Below are positions 51,760 through 63,480 of a stretch of DNA of 64,000 bases, piece by piece. The notes beneath the pieces are model-generated. The model was not told the origin of the DNA and made no database searches. It saw nothing but the letters and a program-made list of their open reading frames with translations. A program made the position numbers and the translations under genes. Numbering within the stretch: position 1 is the stretch's first letter; the number at the start of each line of letters is the position of its first letter. The stretch is from contig JACCGJ010020547.1 in NCBI GenBank assembly GCA_013407085.1, positions 47,590 through 111,589 on the forward strand, written 5' to 3'. Source of the stretch: Atriophallophorus winterbourni. Its lineage: Eukaryota; Platyhelminthes; Trematoda; Plagiorchiida; Microphallidae.

Positions 51760-52620
51760 AAAAATTCAATTTAATTTTAATGGTCTAAAAAGCATATAGC
51801 TTTAGAACAAATAAAACCACAGAACAATATGGGAACTACGAATAATATAACAAACAAAAATGAACAGTTCAAGAATCAGGTAAAAATCTAAAGGGCAGAA
51901 ATTGTTTTCGATTGTTGGGATGATAAGTGTAGGTACATGGTGTTAAGATGTATAGTTTTCTTCGATGCACGGGTTTAGGGTCAAAAAGGCGATAAGATTT
52001 CTTTTGAAAATCTGCGGATTTGGTAAGTTTACAACATAATCTGATAGATTGTTCCAAGCAAAACAAACTCACACGTCAAACAAATTTCGTCTACAGTTGA
52101 GTTGCAAGTGAGGGACAGTAAGAATAAATGTGCGAGCCCCCTATATTAAATAAGCATTTTAGAAGGTGAATTGCTGCATTCAAAATATTGTAAACCAAAA
52201 TCAAATCGCCCCGGAGACGACGACGAGGATAATCGAATAAATTCAGGGTTTTGATTCGCTCGTTGTATGGTTTCCAGCTGAGTCCGGTGACAAGTTTGGT
52301 AGTTCGATGATATATTCTTTGCAAAGTCGCAACATCTTTTTTAAGCCATCGCGACCATGCTTGAACTGCATATTCCATCGTGGGCCTTATGTAAGTTTTT
52401 ATAATGCAGGGAATTGTTTGTTTTGAGAACCTACCGAAAATTCGCTTTAGGAGTGATGTCGACACTCTGACCATCACATTTTTTATATTTAATTGAGAGA
52501 CCTTGGTCACAGACTAATGCCATTGAACTTTAACTCTTGGTCGTATAGCAAGTGAAATCTTCTTTTGCTGGATTCTGCTTCTTCATTAACGTGAATTACG
52601 TGTCTAACTTGTTCAGGTCT
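51760..52620 (-). pseudogene. CR1-type LINE 3' end
   Basis: The frame 52510-52091 contains KTYIRPTMEYAVQAWSRWLK, LQRIYHRTTKLVTGLSWKPY and RRLRGDLILVYNIL, collinear with the intact LINE. Further C-terminal and 3' untranslated sequence runs to about 51760 (KKSYRLFDPK region, frame shifted). The 5' part is missing, as is typical of incomplete reverse transcription. Confidence 0.8.
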
Positions 52621-53149
52621 GTCACGTTTTTTAATGAGCTGTGTTATCAAAATCTGATTCCAGAAAAAGTGCATGCACTTTTATTAACATTGAATCCATT
52701 TTAAATCAGGTACCCGAGAGAACACGTGACGCATGTGCATGTGTATTATGTTCAATCCCGTGGAGGTTGATCGTGTTAGCATTCAACAACAATGGCTTCA
52801 AAGTTCGAAAAATCCGTATTTAAAGTTTGCTGTCTTCAGTGTTTGCCGTGCGATTTTCTCGGCAATCTGCTTGCGAGTTTCACACCCGTCATTATCACTA
52901 CGGCATCGACAATAGCGTACCTGTCTGGCCAACTAAATTCCACCAATCGGGCTAGGACAAACGGACCAATCAACAGCGGGGAATGAAAAAATGCAGTCTG
53001 CAGCAGATTTTCAGTTTAAATAATCGGGTTGTGGTTAGGCGTTGACCGGTTGCAGCTTCACTATGGAAACCGTTTTCAGAATAATATCGAAATTTTGAGT
53101 CTGCGTTGAGAATACTGTTCAAAGTTGATTGCCCGTTTAAGTGAGTCTA
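52621..53149. other. No recognisable gene
   Basis: Several short overlapping + frames (52641-52986) without recognisable motif. Confidence 0.4.
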
Positions 53150-53790
53150 ACTACCGAGATAATTTATTGTATTTATTTAAATAAGATTCAAGATTCATGA
53201 TTTATGGTTGAAAAAGCAATTAAATTTACAATAACCATAGAGTTGAACTATAGGTACACATGTATATAAATGTATACATAAAATCAAAATCACTGGAACG
53301 ATGATAGTTTATTGATAGTTTGGGGCAAAATTCGGATTAGCTCTCATATAATCGTCAAGTTTTGATTTGAATATAGATAAACTGTTTGAGTTTACCAAAT
53401 CAGCAGGTAGGGAATTTCAAACAAAGCACACGCGTACAGAATAAAAATACCCCCGGCAGTTCCGTTTGAAATGTGGTATTTCCAACTTGCAACCATGGCC
53501 ACGGCTGTTTCAGGAATTTCGTAGATGGAATAATATGTCCAGGGAATGAGAAACAGTATTTTGCATGCGAGGATGAGATCACCTCGCATTCTTCTTTGTG
53601 TAAGTGTCCTCAGCTCCAGTCGTCTGAGTCGCCCGGCGAAGGGAGTATTTTCGAGTCCAATGACCAGCTTAGAAGCTCTCTGATATATGCGATCCAGAAG
53701 TAAGATGTATTTTTGGAGCCATGGTGTCCAGGCTTGTGCGGCATAGTCTAGAACCGGGTGTATATACGTATTCATCATGAAAGGAAAACA
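53150..53790 (-). pseudogene. CR1-type LINE 3' end with heptamer tail
   Basis: The frame 53778-53392 encodes NTYIHPVLDYAAQAWTPWLQ, LLDRIYQRASKLVIGLENTP and RRMRGDLILACKIL. The 3' untranslated part ends near 53165-53185 in GATTCAAGATTCATGA (+ strand), the simple tail of this LINE group. It is 5'-truncated. Confidence 0.8.
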
Positions 53791-54120
53791 CCCGGGATAA
53801 TATACCGTACATTTCTCTGCAGGATAAATTATATCGGGAAATATTTGGCTATTATATGTTTTAAATTTGTCGATTTATATCAGATTAAGTAAATTCTGAT
53901 AAAAATCAATATCTTATGTGCGGCCAGTCAATCGATGTTTTTGACTGCACTCTATAATTTGTTTCGCATTTCAATCAACAGTTCCGAGCAATTAACCCGC
54001 GTTTTAGTTTCGTTATTTGGCAGATGAGTTGCATTTGCTCGTACTATTATTTGTTCATCGCTATTGCGATCTACAACACCTGCCTTACAGATTTACAATT
54101 AGCGGCCTGATGTTAATATA
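53791..54120. other. No recognisable gene
   Basis: AT-rich; nothing recognised. Confidence 0.4.
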
Positions 54121-54152
54121 TCTTGAATCTTGAATCTTGAATCTTGAATCTA
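54120..54152 (+). repeat. (CTTGAAT)n heptamer tail
   Basis: Four tandem CTTGAAT units, matching the 3' tail unit of the CR1-type LINEs here but in + orientation. It probably marks the end of a severely truncated + strand copy. Confidence 0.7.
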
Positions 54153-54399
54153 CTTCGCTGTCAGCTTTCGTTCGTTATCAGTTAGTACATGAAACAAACC
54201 TGATACATGGAGTGGGAGATCGCTGCACTGATGTAAACACTCAATTTGCCCTGGTTTATATAGTCATTTTCTCCACCGGTCTAATGTATTATTTTTATTT
54301 TTATTATTATTATTATTGGTTTGGTATGAGCCTCCCTCATTTATACTACCATTTGCTCTCCGAAGTCGATTGTACTGGCTATTGTTTATACTCGTTGTA

Positions 54400-54700
54400 C
54401 ACCTGAGTGGTGGCTAAGTCATATGTGGAGAATGGAAAATGGTCTTATTTCAAAATATCTACTTTATGGTGATTTGAAATCAAAATGTCGACCATTTAGC
54501 AGACCGCATTTGTGGTACAAAGACGATACAAAACAGATACGAAAGCTCATGATATTGACCCCACGAGTTGGGAAGAACTTGCTCATGACCGCTCACGTTA
54601 GGGGTACTGTGTATCGCGTCGTGTCCAAGGTATGGAGGAGCAGCCACTGCTCTCAGCTGATGTTCAGCGATCACGCCGTCAGCGTTTAACAAACACCGAT
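54400..54700 (+). pseudogene. RTE-like LINE C-terminal fragment
   Basis: The frame reads RMENGLISKYLLYGDLKSKC, RPHLWYKDDTKQIRKLMIL and RGTVYRVVSKVW. The order (R-M-x-x-x-x-I-x-K-x-L-L-Y-G-x-L, then R-P-x-x-x-x-K-D) is the usual end of RTE-type LINE polymerases. It is about 90 codons long, with nothing of the element upstream. Confidence 0.65.
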
Positions 54701-56179
54701 CGGCCGAGTAGTGCCTATCGTTGTGAGCGCTGCGCGAGAGATTGTTCCTCCCAAATTGGACTGTTTAGTATTTCGAAATCTGATGAGCATGTTTGTATCA
54801 TGTGCTTGTGATGTACATCTATGTTTGACATCGACCGAAGCAGGTTGACAACATCATGTAGATCACTGCTAACCATATTTTCCGAAGTATTCAACTGCGA
54901 GATTTCCAACCAGAACCGTCCTATTACCCATGCCGAAAAAACGGACCAGATTGGAATCCTCGTTATCAATCCACCTGCAAATTATTGACTTTTATTCTAC
55001 ATTCACCTTGAGGTTCTGTTGCGAACTCAGCTCTATCTTTATTGCCACGGCACTCTCGGCGTTGGATGTCAGAATTCAGTCTATTTCTGTATCATGTGTA
55101 GTTTTTCTGTTGTGCATATATTGACAACTTATGTCCTACATAGACAATATTTTGAAAACCTGACATTAAACAAGGTTGTATGCATCCATCCGACTGTGCG
55201 ACAATAACTAATCAAGGGTTCCGATTTCAAAATAAAGCCCAAATGTACCAACACCAATTTTAAATGCGAAACCATGAATGCAAAACAATTCAAAAATACC
55301 AATAACAATACAAATTTCCTGCACAGCAAATCCTTTGGCTAGATCTGATAAAGTTGGAAGTTATTTCACGGTCTTACCTTGATTACACAAAATGAAAATT
55401 AATCGATAAATAACCAATAATCAGTTAGCTTGTGCTAAGAAAAGTGAACTGACCTGAGGTGGCATCTGTTATCAAAAAAGTAAAATCCATTCAAGCCAAT
55501 TGAAACTAGTTGTGGTTCATAACCCTAAAATTGATTTCAACGTGAGCTTTTCAACTTTCACGCATCACGACTCGTTCAAATAGTCGCTATTGTTAATTTT
55601 ATCGATTCATTATTTTACGGAAAATATCGATTCTGAATAACGATGCGAAAGCAGCGCATGAATAATCTTGATACGGTGTTTGCAGTTGACAAAGTCTATC
55701 GCCCGGAGCGTTGATTTAGAGTCTGTTGTTTATGAGCGTTTTTATGTTAATTCGATACGCGAACATCTTAAGAGAAAATCGGCACTTTGCATAGGCGCGT
55801 CGCTGCACACACATTAGTCCACAAAGCATTATCGATCTATTTGCGAAAACTTTCAACATTAACCCAGCAGGCATGACGTTCTGTCGGGCTCCGATTATAA
55901 TTAGTCATAGACTAGAAATTTACAATACAGCTTTATCGTTGATTCATGGTAACCTGCTCGTATTTTCAGTGAAGCACAAATCGGATGTATCAATTGAATG
56001 TTGATTCGAAATTCTAGTTGACTAAATTTGAACGCGATTCTCAAAGTCATAAAATAATCCTGATCGAAATACCCTAACTCAGAACCCAGAAATTTTCATG
56101 TAGGAAAATCAATAAGCTTAACAAAATTCGCAGGGTTGCTAGGTAAATAGAGAAGAAATATATAAAACATTCAAGAATC
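54701..56179. other. No recognisable gene
   Basis: AT-rich sequence without recognisable coding or repeat content. Confidence 0.4.
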
Positions 56180-56400
56180 AATAGAAATAGTCACATATCG
56201 CATGGCTCGACATGCAATCATTGAGCTTTAAAGCGAAAACCTCGAGTGAATTCGAACGTATGATTTATTCGCCCAAGATGTTCCACGTGAAACAAATTCT
56301 GACCGAGAAAAAATTCGACGAATATCCAGTCGAGAATGTGGAATGCCTAAAACCTAACCAATTTTCTTCAAATCCAAAAAATTGTAAGCATTAAATTCTG
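56180..56400 (-). pseudogene. CR1-type LINE C-terminal relic
   Basis: The nucleotide sequence aligns with 62930-63020 (shared AAGCGAAAACCTC, GGTTTGTTTCA-type block, CAAGATGTTCCAC), the last coding segment of another LINE copy. Confidence 0.6.
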
Positions 56401-56582
56401 GTCAAAATAATTTAGGTAATGTTAACGGAAAACATTTCGCAGTAAATGATTATAGAATGCACATTATATCTTCCTAGTAAATTTTTGTTCTTGAAATCTA
56501 ATGCACCCTAGCTAATTAAAGTGCCTGCAAAATAATATTGAATACATGAAGCTAAGTTATCGGATTATAGTTCATAGATGTT

Positions 56583-56830
56583 CCTCCAGCTGGTTTTATT
56601 GATTGCTTACATTTCGTCGCCAAACTAGATGACATCATGGGCGAATCTTCCTTCGAATCAAATTATCGATCGGGATCATTCGAATTTATCTGCTGCGTGC
56701 CACCTCATTCACTGGGATTACCTAATATTCTTGCTTGTTCTCGTAGGTCCCATCCAATTGAACATGCTCATGGATTGACTGCAGAATGGCCAAACACATC
56801 TCTAAAGTTGAAGGCGCTATTTTTACTATA
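56583..56830 (-). mobile_element. PLE family 1 3' relic with decayed hammerhead
   Basis: It matches the minus-strand 3' end of family 1 (CCAAACTAGATGACATCATG, then CATCCAATTGAACATG). At 56602-56642 the hammerhead keeps GAAA but the CTGATGA box reads CCCATGA. Endonuclease coding is almost erased. Confidence 0.7.
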
Positions 56831-57824
56831 ACTGGGGAAGAAAGCTGGACTATCGATTGGCAAATCCGTCACAAATCTCTCATGTGACAAGAAAACTGAT
56901 CTTTTCGCGCATAATATTCATGAGCGAAAATGTTCTAATCGTATCAGCCATATACAAATTAGATAGCTGATCAAAAGTCTTCTGTATGAAAATAACTGAG
57001 TAATGTTTGCTATTTTGACCTCGCATTTGTTTACAGTCAGCGTGGCAGCTAGAACTCAAGAAAATTCTTCAGGTTGTGGTTTGACAATAAGCTATTAAGT
57101 GACGCGCTTCTCAGTCTGTGAGCGCTTTTCGGCCTGAGATGCGTGACAGCACAAATATGCATTCGCGTAACTCGAATCCATTACCAAACTGACATATTGA
57201 GTGGATACTGATAAATAATGGCATACACCCGATCGTGTTAACTAACCTCGACCACGTGAGGACAGTATCGATATTAAGTTGCATATGAACGTCATGTTTA
57301 AATTTGAACAATCGTAAACTTGTAAAATTTGAAATGTTTGAAGTTATACCATTTCAAATGAAACATACACAAGTGAATAGAACTTAACGTGTGCGTGGAA
57401 TGTTAGAAATCCAATACATAACATGACAACGTGTCACGCTGGAGCGTAAACGTTACAATATATTTTACAGGAAAAGAGAAACCACGATTAGTATTTGTGC
57501 GAGCACAACGTCTCGTCATTTATACTTTATCGTACAAATCGCTCAGCACATGATTATTTTTGGAATTCATCCACAAGCTGAATGGAATAATATGCGAGCA
57601 ACCATCTTCCTGGATCTATGTGATACACCGATTTGGATATTCAAGTCTATGGTTTATCTATACTTTTTCATCATCAAAGGAAATGTTCCTGTTTAAAATG
57701 CCCAAAAATTATACCTTGCACACAAGTACACCCATTCGGCAACGTTTAACTTACCATATCCAGGCCTCCGATTCAGTTATTATTTACTTGGTAGCGCACT
57801 TATTTTTTAGTTTGCTAATTTCTC
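56831..57824. other. No recognisable gene
   Basis: Short frames only (for example 57560-57943 +); not recognised. Confidence 0.4.
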
Positions 57825-57958
57825 TAGATTCAAGAATTTATGGTTACAAAAAGCACATAGCTTCACAATTACCATATCATAGTAAATATGCGTTCAATAA
57901 GAGGTATAAAAAACAATTATACGATGTCACTGGAGTCAAGTAATATGCTTACCCTGAG

Positions 57959-60923
57959 TCAATACACAGGCATCGTCAATTCGTTGTGTAACAAATAAGT
58001 GTCCAAGGTTCGAGTGAATGTTTGGATACAGGGAGAGGTGATAATTGCTTCGGGAAGGGCATTCCACAGGAAACAGACACGTACCGAATAGAAATATCGG
58101 CGACAATTAGTACGGGAATGGGGAATTTGTAGTGCCGCTGAGTGGCTACGTGTAATTCCTGATTCACGGTATTTGAATAAATGTTTGAGTGGATGATCTG
58201 GAGTATGCAATATTTTGTAAGTAAGGATAACGTCACTTCGAAGTCTACGTTGAAGGGGAGTGGGGAGCTTTAGCTTTTTCAACCTTTCCTCGTATGTACG
58301 GTCTCGAAAACCACGCACGAGTTTAGTTGCACGATGATATATCCTGTCAAGCAAGAATATATCCTTTTTCATCCACGGAGTCCATGCTTGCGATGCATGT
58401 TCCATTGTGGGAATTAAGTAGGTCTTCATGATCTTGGCAACGTTACAGGCGTAAAGGTTCTGAAGATCCGTCGAAGCATACCTAGAAGCTTTGAAGCACG
58501 CTTGTAAATGACCTCACAATGCACGCTGTTCTTTAGGCTGCCACATATCCAGACTCCAAGATCCTTCTCCGATTCGGTCCAGCTCAAAATCGTTTGCCCA
58601 AAGTGATAATCGTACTGAAAGGGCTTACCGATTTGCAGTAACTTGCATTTTTGAAAATTGAACGGCAGTTTATTTCTAACTGACCATTCGTGTAGTGCAT
58701 CTAAATCACTTTGCAGTTTTACGCAGTCTGCAGTTGATTTTATTCGCATCCAAAGTTTAACATCATCCGCAAAAAGAACTACCTTGCATGAGAGCGTCTC
58801 AGGTAAATCATTGATGTAAACTAAGAAAAGCACTGGACCGAGAACGGAACCTTGCGGTACACCACTGGAGGTATTAATGGCTCGTGATTGTACCCCGTTA
58901 ACTCGAACGGTTGCCTTGCGCCCATTGAGGTAGCTTTCGAACCATACGAGTAGCTGCCCGTCAATACCAATCTGTTTCAGCTTTTGTAGCAACAGGAAGT
59001 GATCAACTCTGTCGAAAGCTTTCGACATATCCAGATAGCACGCGTGCACACTGTCTCCTGCGTCAACCGTTTGGGTCCAATCGTTTAATACCGTCAGCAA
59101 GTTTGTCAAGCATGAGCGAGCTTTACGAAACCCATGCTGGGCGACAGATAGTATATTTTGTGATTCCAAGTGATGAACTATATTTTCCGTCACTATGCGC
59201 TCCATCACTTTGGATATCACGGGGAGTAGGGTGACAGGACGGTAGTTCGCGGGATCTGAACGGATACCACCCTTATAAATCGGTGAAATTACCCCTGTCT
59301 TCCACTCTGTTGGAACCACTCCTTCGGTTAGGGAATGTTGGAACAATTGGCATAGTGGTTCACACAGCTGCTGGTCACAGGATTTTAGTAGTGCTGGTGT
59401 TATTCCATCGGCTCCAGGAGATTTCCTAGGGTTCAGTCGACACAAGTGTCTTCGTATAATCGCTGAATTAATCTCAATATCATTCAGTTGTTGAGATACA
59501 ATCGATGTCAGTAAATTCTCATTCGCCCTAACCGTTATCGGGCTAAACACATTTTCATAAAATTGAGCGAGAGTATCAGCCGTTTCCTTTGCTGTGACTG
59601 TTAATCCATTCTCAGAAATAACAGGAAACACCCCTGGTTTCACACTGGACCGAGCATTGACAATCCGATAGAGAAGTTTAGGGTTTTCTTCCATTTTCAA
59701 AGACAGAGAGCGATGGTAATATTGCTTGTCCTCTTTGACGAGAGCATTCACTTTGTTACGAATTTTAGAAAATTGCTGCCAAGAGGCATCAGTTCTGGTC
59801 TTCGGTGTTCAGTCCAAGCAAAGTTTCGTTTCCCGAGCCATTTTTTTGTGCGACTGCGAAGCTTAAATCGGAAGTCACTTGCCCGTCGTTCATCAACAAA
59901 TCGCGAATTATGATCTATGTTTGACTGAAGTATTTTCGTGAGCTCACTGCATTGTGTTTCGGTGTTGTGCTGATCAAGTTCTTGCCAATTTACTAGCCCA
60001 AGCGATCCACGTAGACCCGCGTAGTCGATCTTTCTGAATTGTTTGGCGGACGCACAAACTCGTCTAGCACTGCAAACAAACTCAAAGGCTAGCACCAGAT
60101 GATCACTCCGACCGAGGGGCGCAATGTAGTCAACACCCTCAACTGCTGTTTTCTCTGAAGTAAAGATTAGATCCAAAATGGATGGCAACTCTGATCCTCT
60201 TCTATGAGTAAAGTCAAACACATGATTATGCAGTGGAATCATGTCGATCACCTCACGAAATTTGTGATCAAATGTGTGTAGAGGGTGATCGGATCTGGCA
60301 AAGAGATGAGGAAGATTGAAGTCCCCGATGAGTAGTAATTGCGAGCTACGCTTCTCTCCGGCGTAATTTAGCGCTTGTAATAACCTGTCATTTTGAGTAT
60401 CATTCGAGGCTGGAGGGCGATATATGATTCCAAGAATGCAATCGTCCTGTGACACATTCGTGAGACTGCACCAGAGGGTATCTTCGAAATCAAGGTTTGG
60501 ATCGTGAATTTTCATGCACTGAAGACGTTCGTGACAGTATAAAGCCACACCACCACCTTTTCTTGGGCGATCGTTCCGTATTAGCATCATGTTGGGGATT
60601 GAGAGTTCACTTTCAGTCATACAGGATTGAAACCAGGTTTCAGTAACAGCAACGAGGTCTGGCGTGTATCGTTTGCACAGCTCGGTCAGTTCAGTCAATT
60701 TGTTGAACAAACTTTGAGCATTGGTATAGATGCATTTAAGTGAGTTTTTAGAATGTAACACCGAGTCAGTATTTGTATTTATTGGTCCGACGATGTCGAC
60801 GTCGGACCGAGATCGTTTTTTGAAGCAATTGGAAGTAATTTCGCGGGCGAATTTGCACCAGTCTCGGATAATTGCGTAATTAAAGGCTCCAGGTGGACCT
60901 GAACAGCGGCTTTTGAGTTGCAC
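57959..60923 (-). pseudogene. LINE ORF2: APE-type endonuclease and reverse transcriptase
   Basis: The endonuclease frame (60923-59748) has KCIYTNAQSLFNK, VAVTETW, IYRPP, LIGDFNLPH and GRSDHL, the metal and catalytic blocks of APE-like nickases. The polymerase frame (59751-58426) has NPRKSPGADGITPALL, YRPVTLLPV, YLDMSKAFDRVDH, SGVPQGSVLGPVLF and LFADDVKLW with intact catalytic aspartates. The C-terminal frame (58429-57959) has TYLIPTMEHASQAWTPW and VRVCFLWNALP. One frameshift lies near 59800 and one near 58435; otherwise the three parts are free of stops. No ATG precedes the endonuclease domain, and the frame overlaps ORF1 by about 145 nt. Confidence 0.9.
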
Positions 60924-62197
60924 AGTCTAACGTTTTCAGGTAACCTGTTTCTATTCACTTTTAGCTTGCTTCGAACATCATCCGCCATGCTACTTGAAAG
61001 AAACGTAACCTTAAGTGGATTTGCCCCTTTCCCGTGATAGTTCGGCGAACGAGGTATTCTGTATGTGTCGACAACTACAGAATTTTGGGAACCGATATTT
61101 TCGGCTATAAATGACCATTGTTTACGGTCGTGCTCTTTGTTTTCGAAGCCCGTTGTGGCGCCCGAATTTTCTGGAACGTCAAGCAAAATAATACTCCTTG
61201 GTGCTGTTTGATCCCGCCTATTCGGTGCTTTTGACCTTTCCCACCAAGGTACGTCAGCATATATACGGTTGGGAAGGTCACTTTGCGTTCGGAGCAAATA
61301 CGAATTTAGTAGGACATTTTCCATGTCCTTTTCGTTGGCGAAAGTGATTTTTAAAAGACGTGGTTTATCTTGATTCGGGGATTTCGTATGACGAGTTATT
61401 CGACTTACCGACACGGGGTGAATACTATCTAGGCCGATTCGATTACAAACGACGAACCAGTTTTCACGGTCATGCTTTTGCCTTTCTTGAAAGAGCGTCA
61501 CCTCTGACTCAGGAATATTGGTGCATATTACACTTAAATTTTTTATGCGTTTTATCGAATTTTTCTGCTCCCTGTGATATGGAACCGTTTTGCTTTGAAC
61601 TTCCTCTTTTGCCTGAGGTTTAGGGCTCAATTCTAACGCCAAACACTTATCACCTTTAGTCACCATCTGGGCGAATGTTAGCTTGCTGGAATGAGACGCG
61701 TTCACTTGGAGCTCTTTGGACGTAACCCCTGAGTCTGGAATCGATGGTACATTATTGACTTTTTTCAACAGTTCCGTCGATTGATGAAGTTCAGATTGCT
61801 TTTTGTTATCTTGAGCATCATCTGCTTCGGGTTGAATCGCTGGGGCAATTTTATCCATCAAGAGTGTTTTAAGCCTTTCCTCAATTATTCGATAATTATT
61901 TTCTAAAATTTCTAACCGAGGCTCAAGCCTTGCCTCATAGGCAGCGTTGTGTGGATTGTCGCTAGACTGTTTGCTTCGACATGAAGTGCATATGTAACAG
62001 ACACTGGGGAAATCCACGTTGTTGATAATCGATGCCACTTCCTCTGTTAGGGCTTTATCACAATTGACATGTATTTTACTCAGGCAGCCGAAACATTTAA
62101 CGACATGAGATCTAGCGCTTACCCCTTTGTTGCAAATTTTGCACACATCACGTGCAGCCTTCTTTGTTTGGGTTTTCGGGGTCAACCTGCGTGTCAT
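60779..62197 (-). CDS. LINE ORF1 protein with PHD-like zinc finger
   Basis: A 472-residue intact frame starting MTRRLTPKTQTKKAARD. Residues 19-73 form a PHD-like finger: C19-x2-C22, C35-x2-C38, H43-x2-C46, C70-x2-C73. A predicted coiled-coil-like Glu/Lys-rich stretch follows at about 90-120, then a Lys/Ser-rich middle and two related blocks around SVICTNIPESE and SIILLDVPENS, each followed by DRE(N/Q) or DRKQW and a VxRIxR or TYRIPR motif. The repeated blocks suggest duplicated RNA-binding domains. ORF1 proteins of CR1 elements with such fingers are thought to bind the element RNA. The start is the first ATG after the leader. Confidence 0.88.
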   Translation of the reverse strand: MTRRLTPKTQTKKAARDVCKICNKGVSARSHVVKCFGCLSKIHVNCDKALTEEVASIINNVDFPSVCYICTSCRSKQSSDNPHNAAYEARLEPRLEILENNYRIIEERLKTLLMDKIAPAIQPEADDAQDNKKQSELHQSTELLKKVNNVPSIPDSGVTSKELQVNASHSSKLTFAQMVTKGDKCLALELSPKPQAKEEVQSKTVPYHREQKNSIKRIKNLSVICTNIPESEVTLFQERQKHDRENWFVVCNRIGLDSIHPVSVSRITRHTKSPNQDKPRLLKITFANEKDMENVLLNSYLLRTQSDLPNRIYADVPWWERSKAPNRRDQTAPRSIILLDVPENSGATTGFENKEHDRKQWSFIAENIGSQNSVVVDTYRIPRSPNYHGKGANPLKVTFLSSSMADDVRSKLKVNRNRLPENVRLCNSKAAVQVHLEPLITQLSETGANSPAKLLPIASKNDLGPTSTSSDQ

Positions 62198-62270
62198 TGT
62201 TTCAATCCGGTGAGGGGTGAATCAGTGCAGTTATTGATCGATCGATAACTAGCGGTGGAGTTCAGTGCCA

Positions 62271-62799
62271 CGACTAAATTGCCATTAATCCACTTTTTGA
62301 TCTACCCACATTCGTAATTTTATAGCCTCGAACATTGAAGTCATTTGTGCAATTACACGTAAGTCGTTCTCTTGTGATTTATCGGTCGCAAGAGATTAAT
62401 AATTCAAAATGGCAAATAGCATTTGGTCCGAAAATTGTACTACGATGCATCACGTATGTGTCTTTTAGTCGATAAAGCCCACCATTAGGTACCATATTTG
62501 ACTTTGTAAAAAAATGTTAACCGTAATTTCCGCCGTAAACATTCTGCGAAAAAGATCAAAATTAATAACTGTCAATTTTTAGAAATTGATAACTGCACAC
62601 ATATCATGGAACATTAAAGAATGTTTATTTAATTTGACGTACACAAAAAAATTTGATCCGTGAGTAAATATCACCGGGATTTATAGAATATTTTACTTGA
62701 ATTGCGCACATATATAGATATATATATTAATTACTCGTAATTGAACTGGTATAGGTCGTGTAGGCTACATTCCATACCTCATATTCGTGGAATGGAATT
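62271..62799. other. No recognisable gene
   Basis: AT-rich spacer between two minus-strand LINE copies. A short TA-type run lies near 62709-62729. Confidence 0.45.
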
Positions 62800-63480
62800 T
62801 CGAAAAACGCGAATAAATTATACAACAACTTACATCAGACCTCAGCAAGTTGCATGGTAGAAAAAGCAGTAAGCTTACCAATAACCACAGGATAACGAGA
62901 TGTAGAGAGTATAAATATAAAATCTTCCAAAAATTTTGAAGCGAAAACCTCAAATGATTCCGAGCGTTTGATTAATTCGGGCAAGATGTTCCACTTGAAA
63001 CAAATTCTGAGCGATAAATAATTATGAATCATGAATCTTGAAATAATTATGACGAATATTCAATTGAGAAAGCGGCCATTCAAATGTTTTCGTGTTCGAG
63101 TAAGGTCATTGGGCTTTACTAAGTGTTTTAGTGGAGGATTTTCAGTGAGCATAATTTTAAACGCCAACAGGAGGTCAATTCGTATGCATCGTTGTATAAA
63201 ATCATGTAGCTTTATTTCTGACATTTACTCTTAGAAAGTCGCATTGCTGTAACATGAGATCAACTTTGTCACACGATGAGAAATCCTGTCAAGTAGATCA
63301 ATATCGTTCCTCGGTCAATACCGCCTAAGCTTGGATCCATAACCGGAAGCACATACGTATTAATTGACCATAGTATGGTGTTCTGACGTGAAATACCTGA
63401 ATATCCTTTTTAACAGACCCAAGATGCGGCAGTCATTTATGTACACAGTTCGTCAGTGATGTCCTGGCTTGAGGTTACAC
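62800..63480 (-). pseudogene. CR1-type LINE 3' end, degenerate
   Basis: Blocks INTYVLPVMDPSLGGIDRGT (about 63290-63355) and SLRICFKWNILPELI (about 62970-63015) are in the order found in the intact LINE. The 3' untranslated part ends near 62815. Many frame changes are present, and the copy is more diverged than 57825-62270. Confidence 0.65.

Larger units (their letters stand above)
57825..62270 (-). mobile_element. Near-full-length CR1-type LINE
   Basis: About 4.4 kb on the minus strand: a short 5' leader, ORF1 (62197-60779), ORF2 with endonuclease and reverse transcriptase (60923-57959), then a 3' untranslated region ending near an ATTCTTGAATC tail (57826-57840). It is the reference for most LINE remnants in this window. 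Two frameshifts in ORF2 disable this copy. Target duplications were not identified. CR1-clade assignment rests on the PHD-like ORF1, EN-RT order and microsatellite-like tail. Confidence 0.9.

Noticed and set aside
57560..57943. 127-codon + strand frame
   Set aside because: No recognisable motif. Its 3' half overlaps the antisense of a LINE 3' untranslated region.
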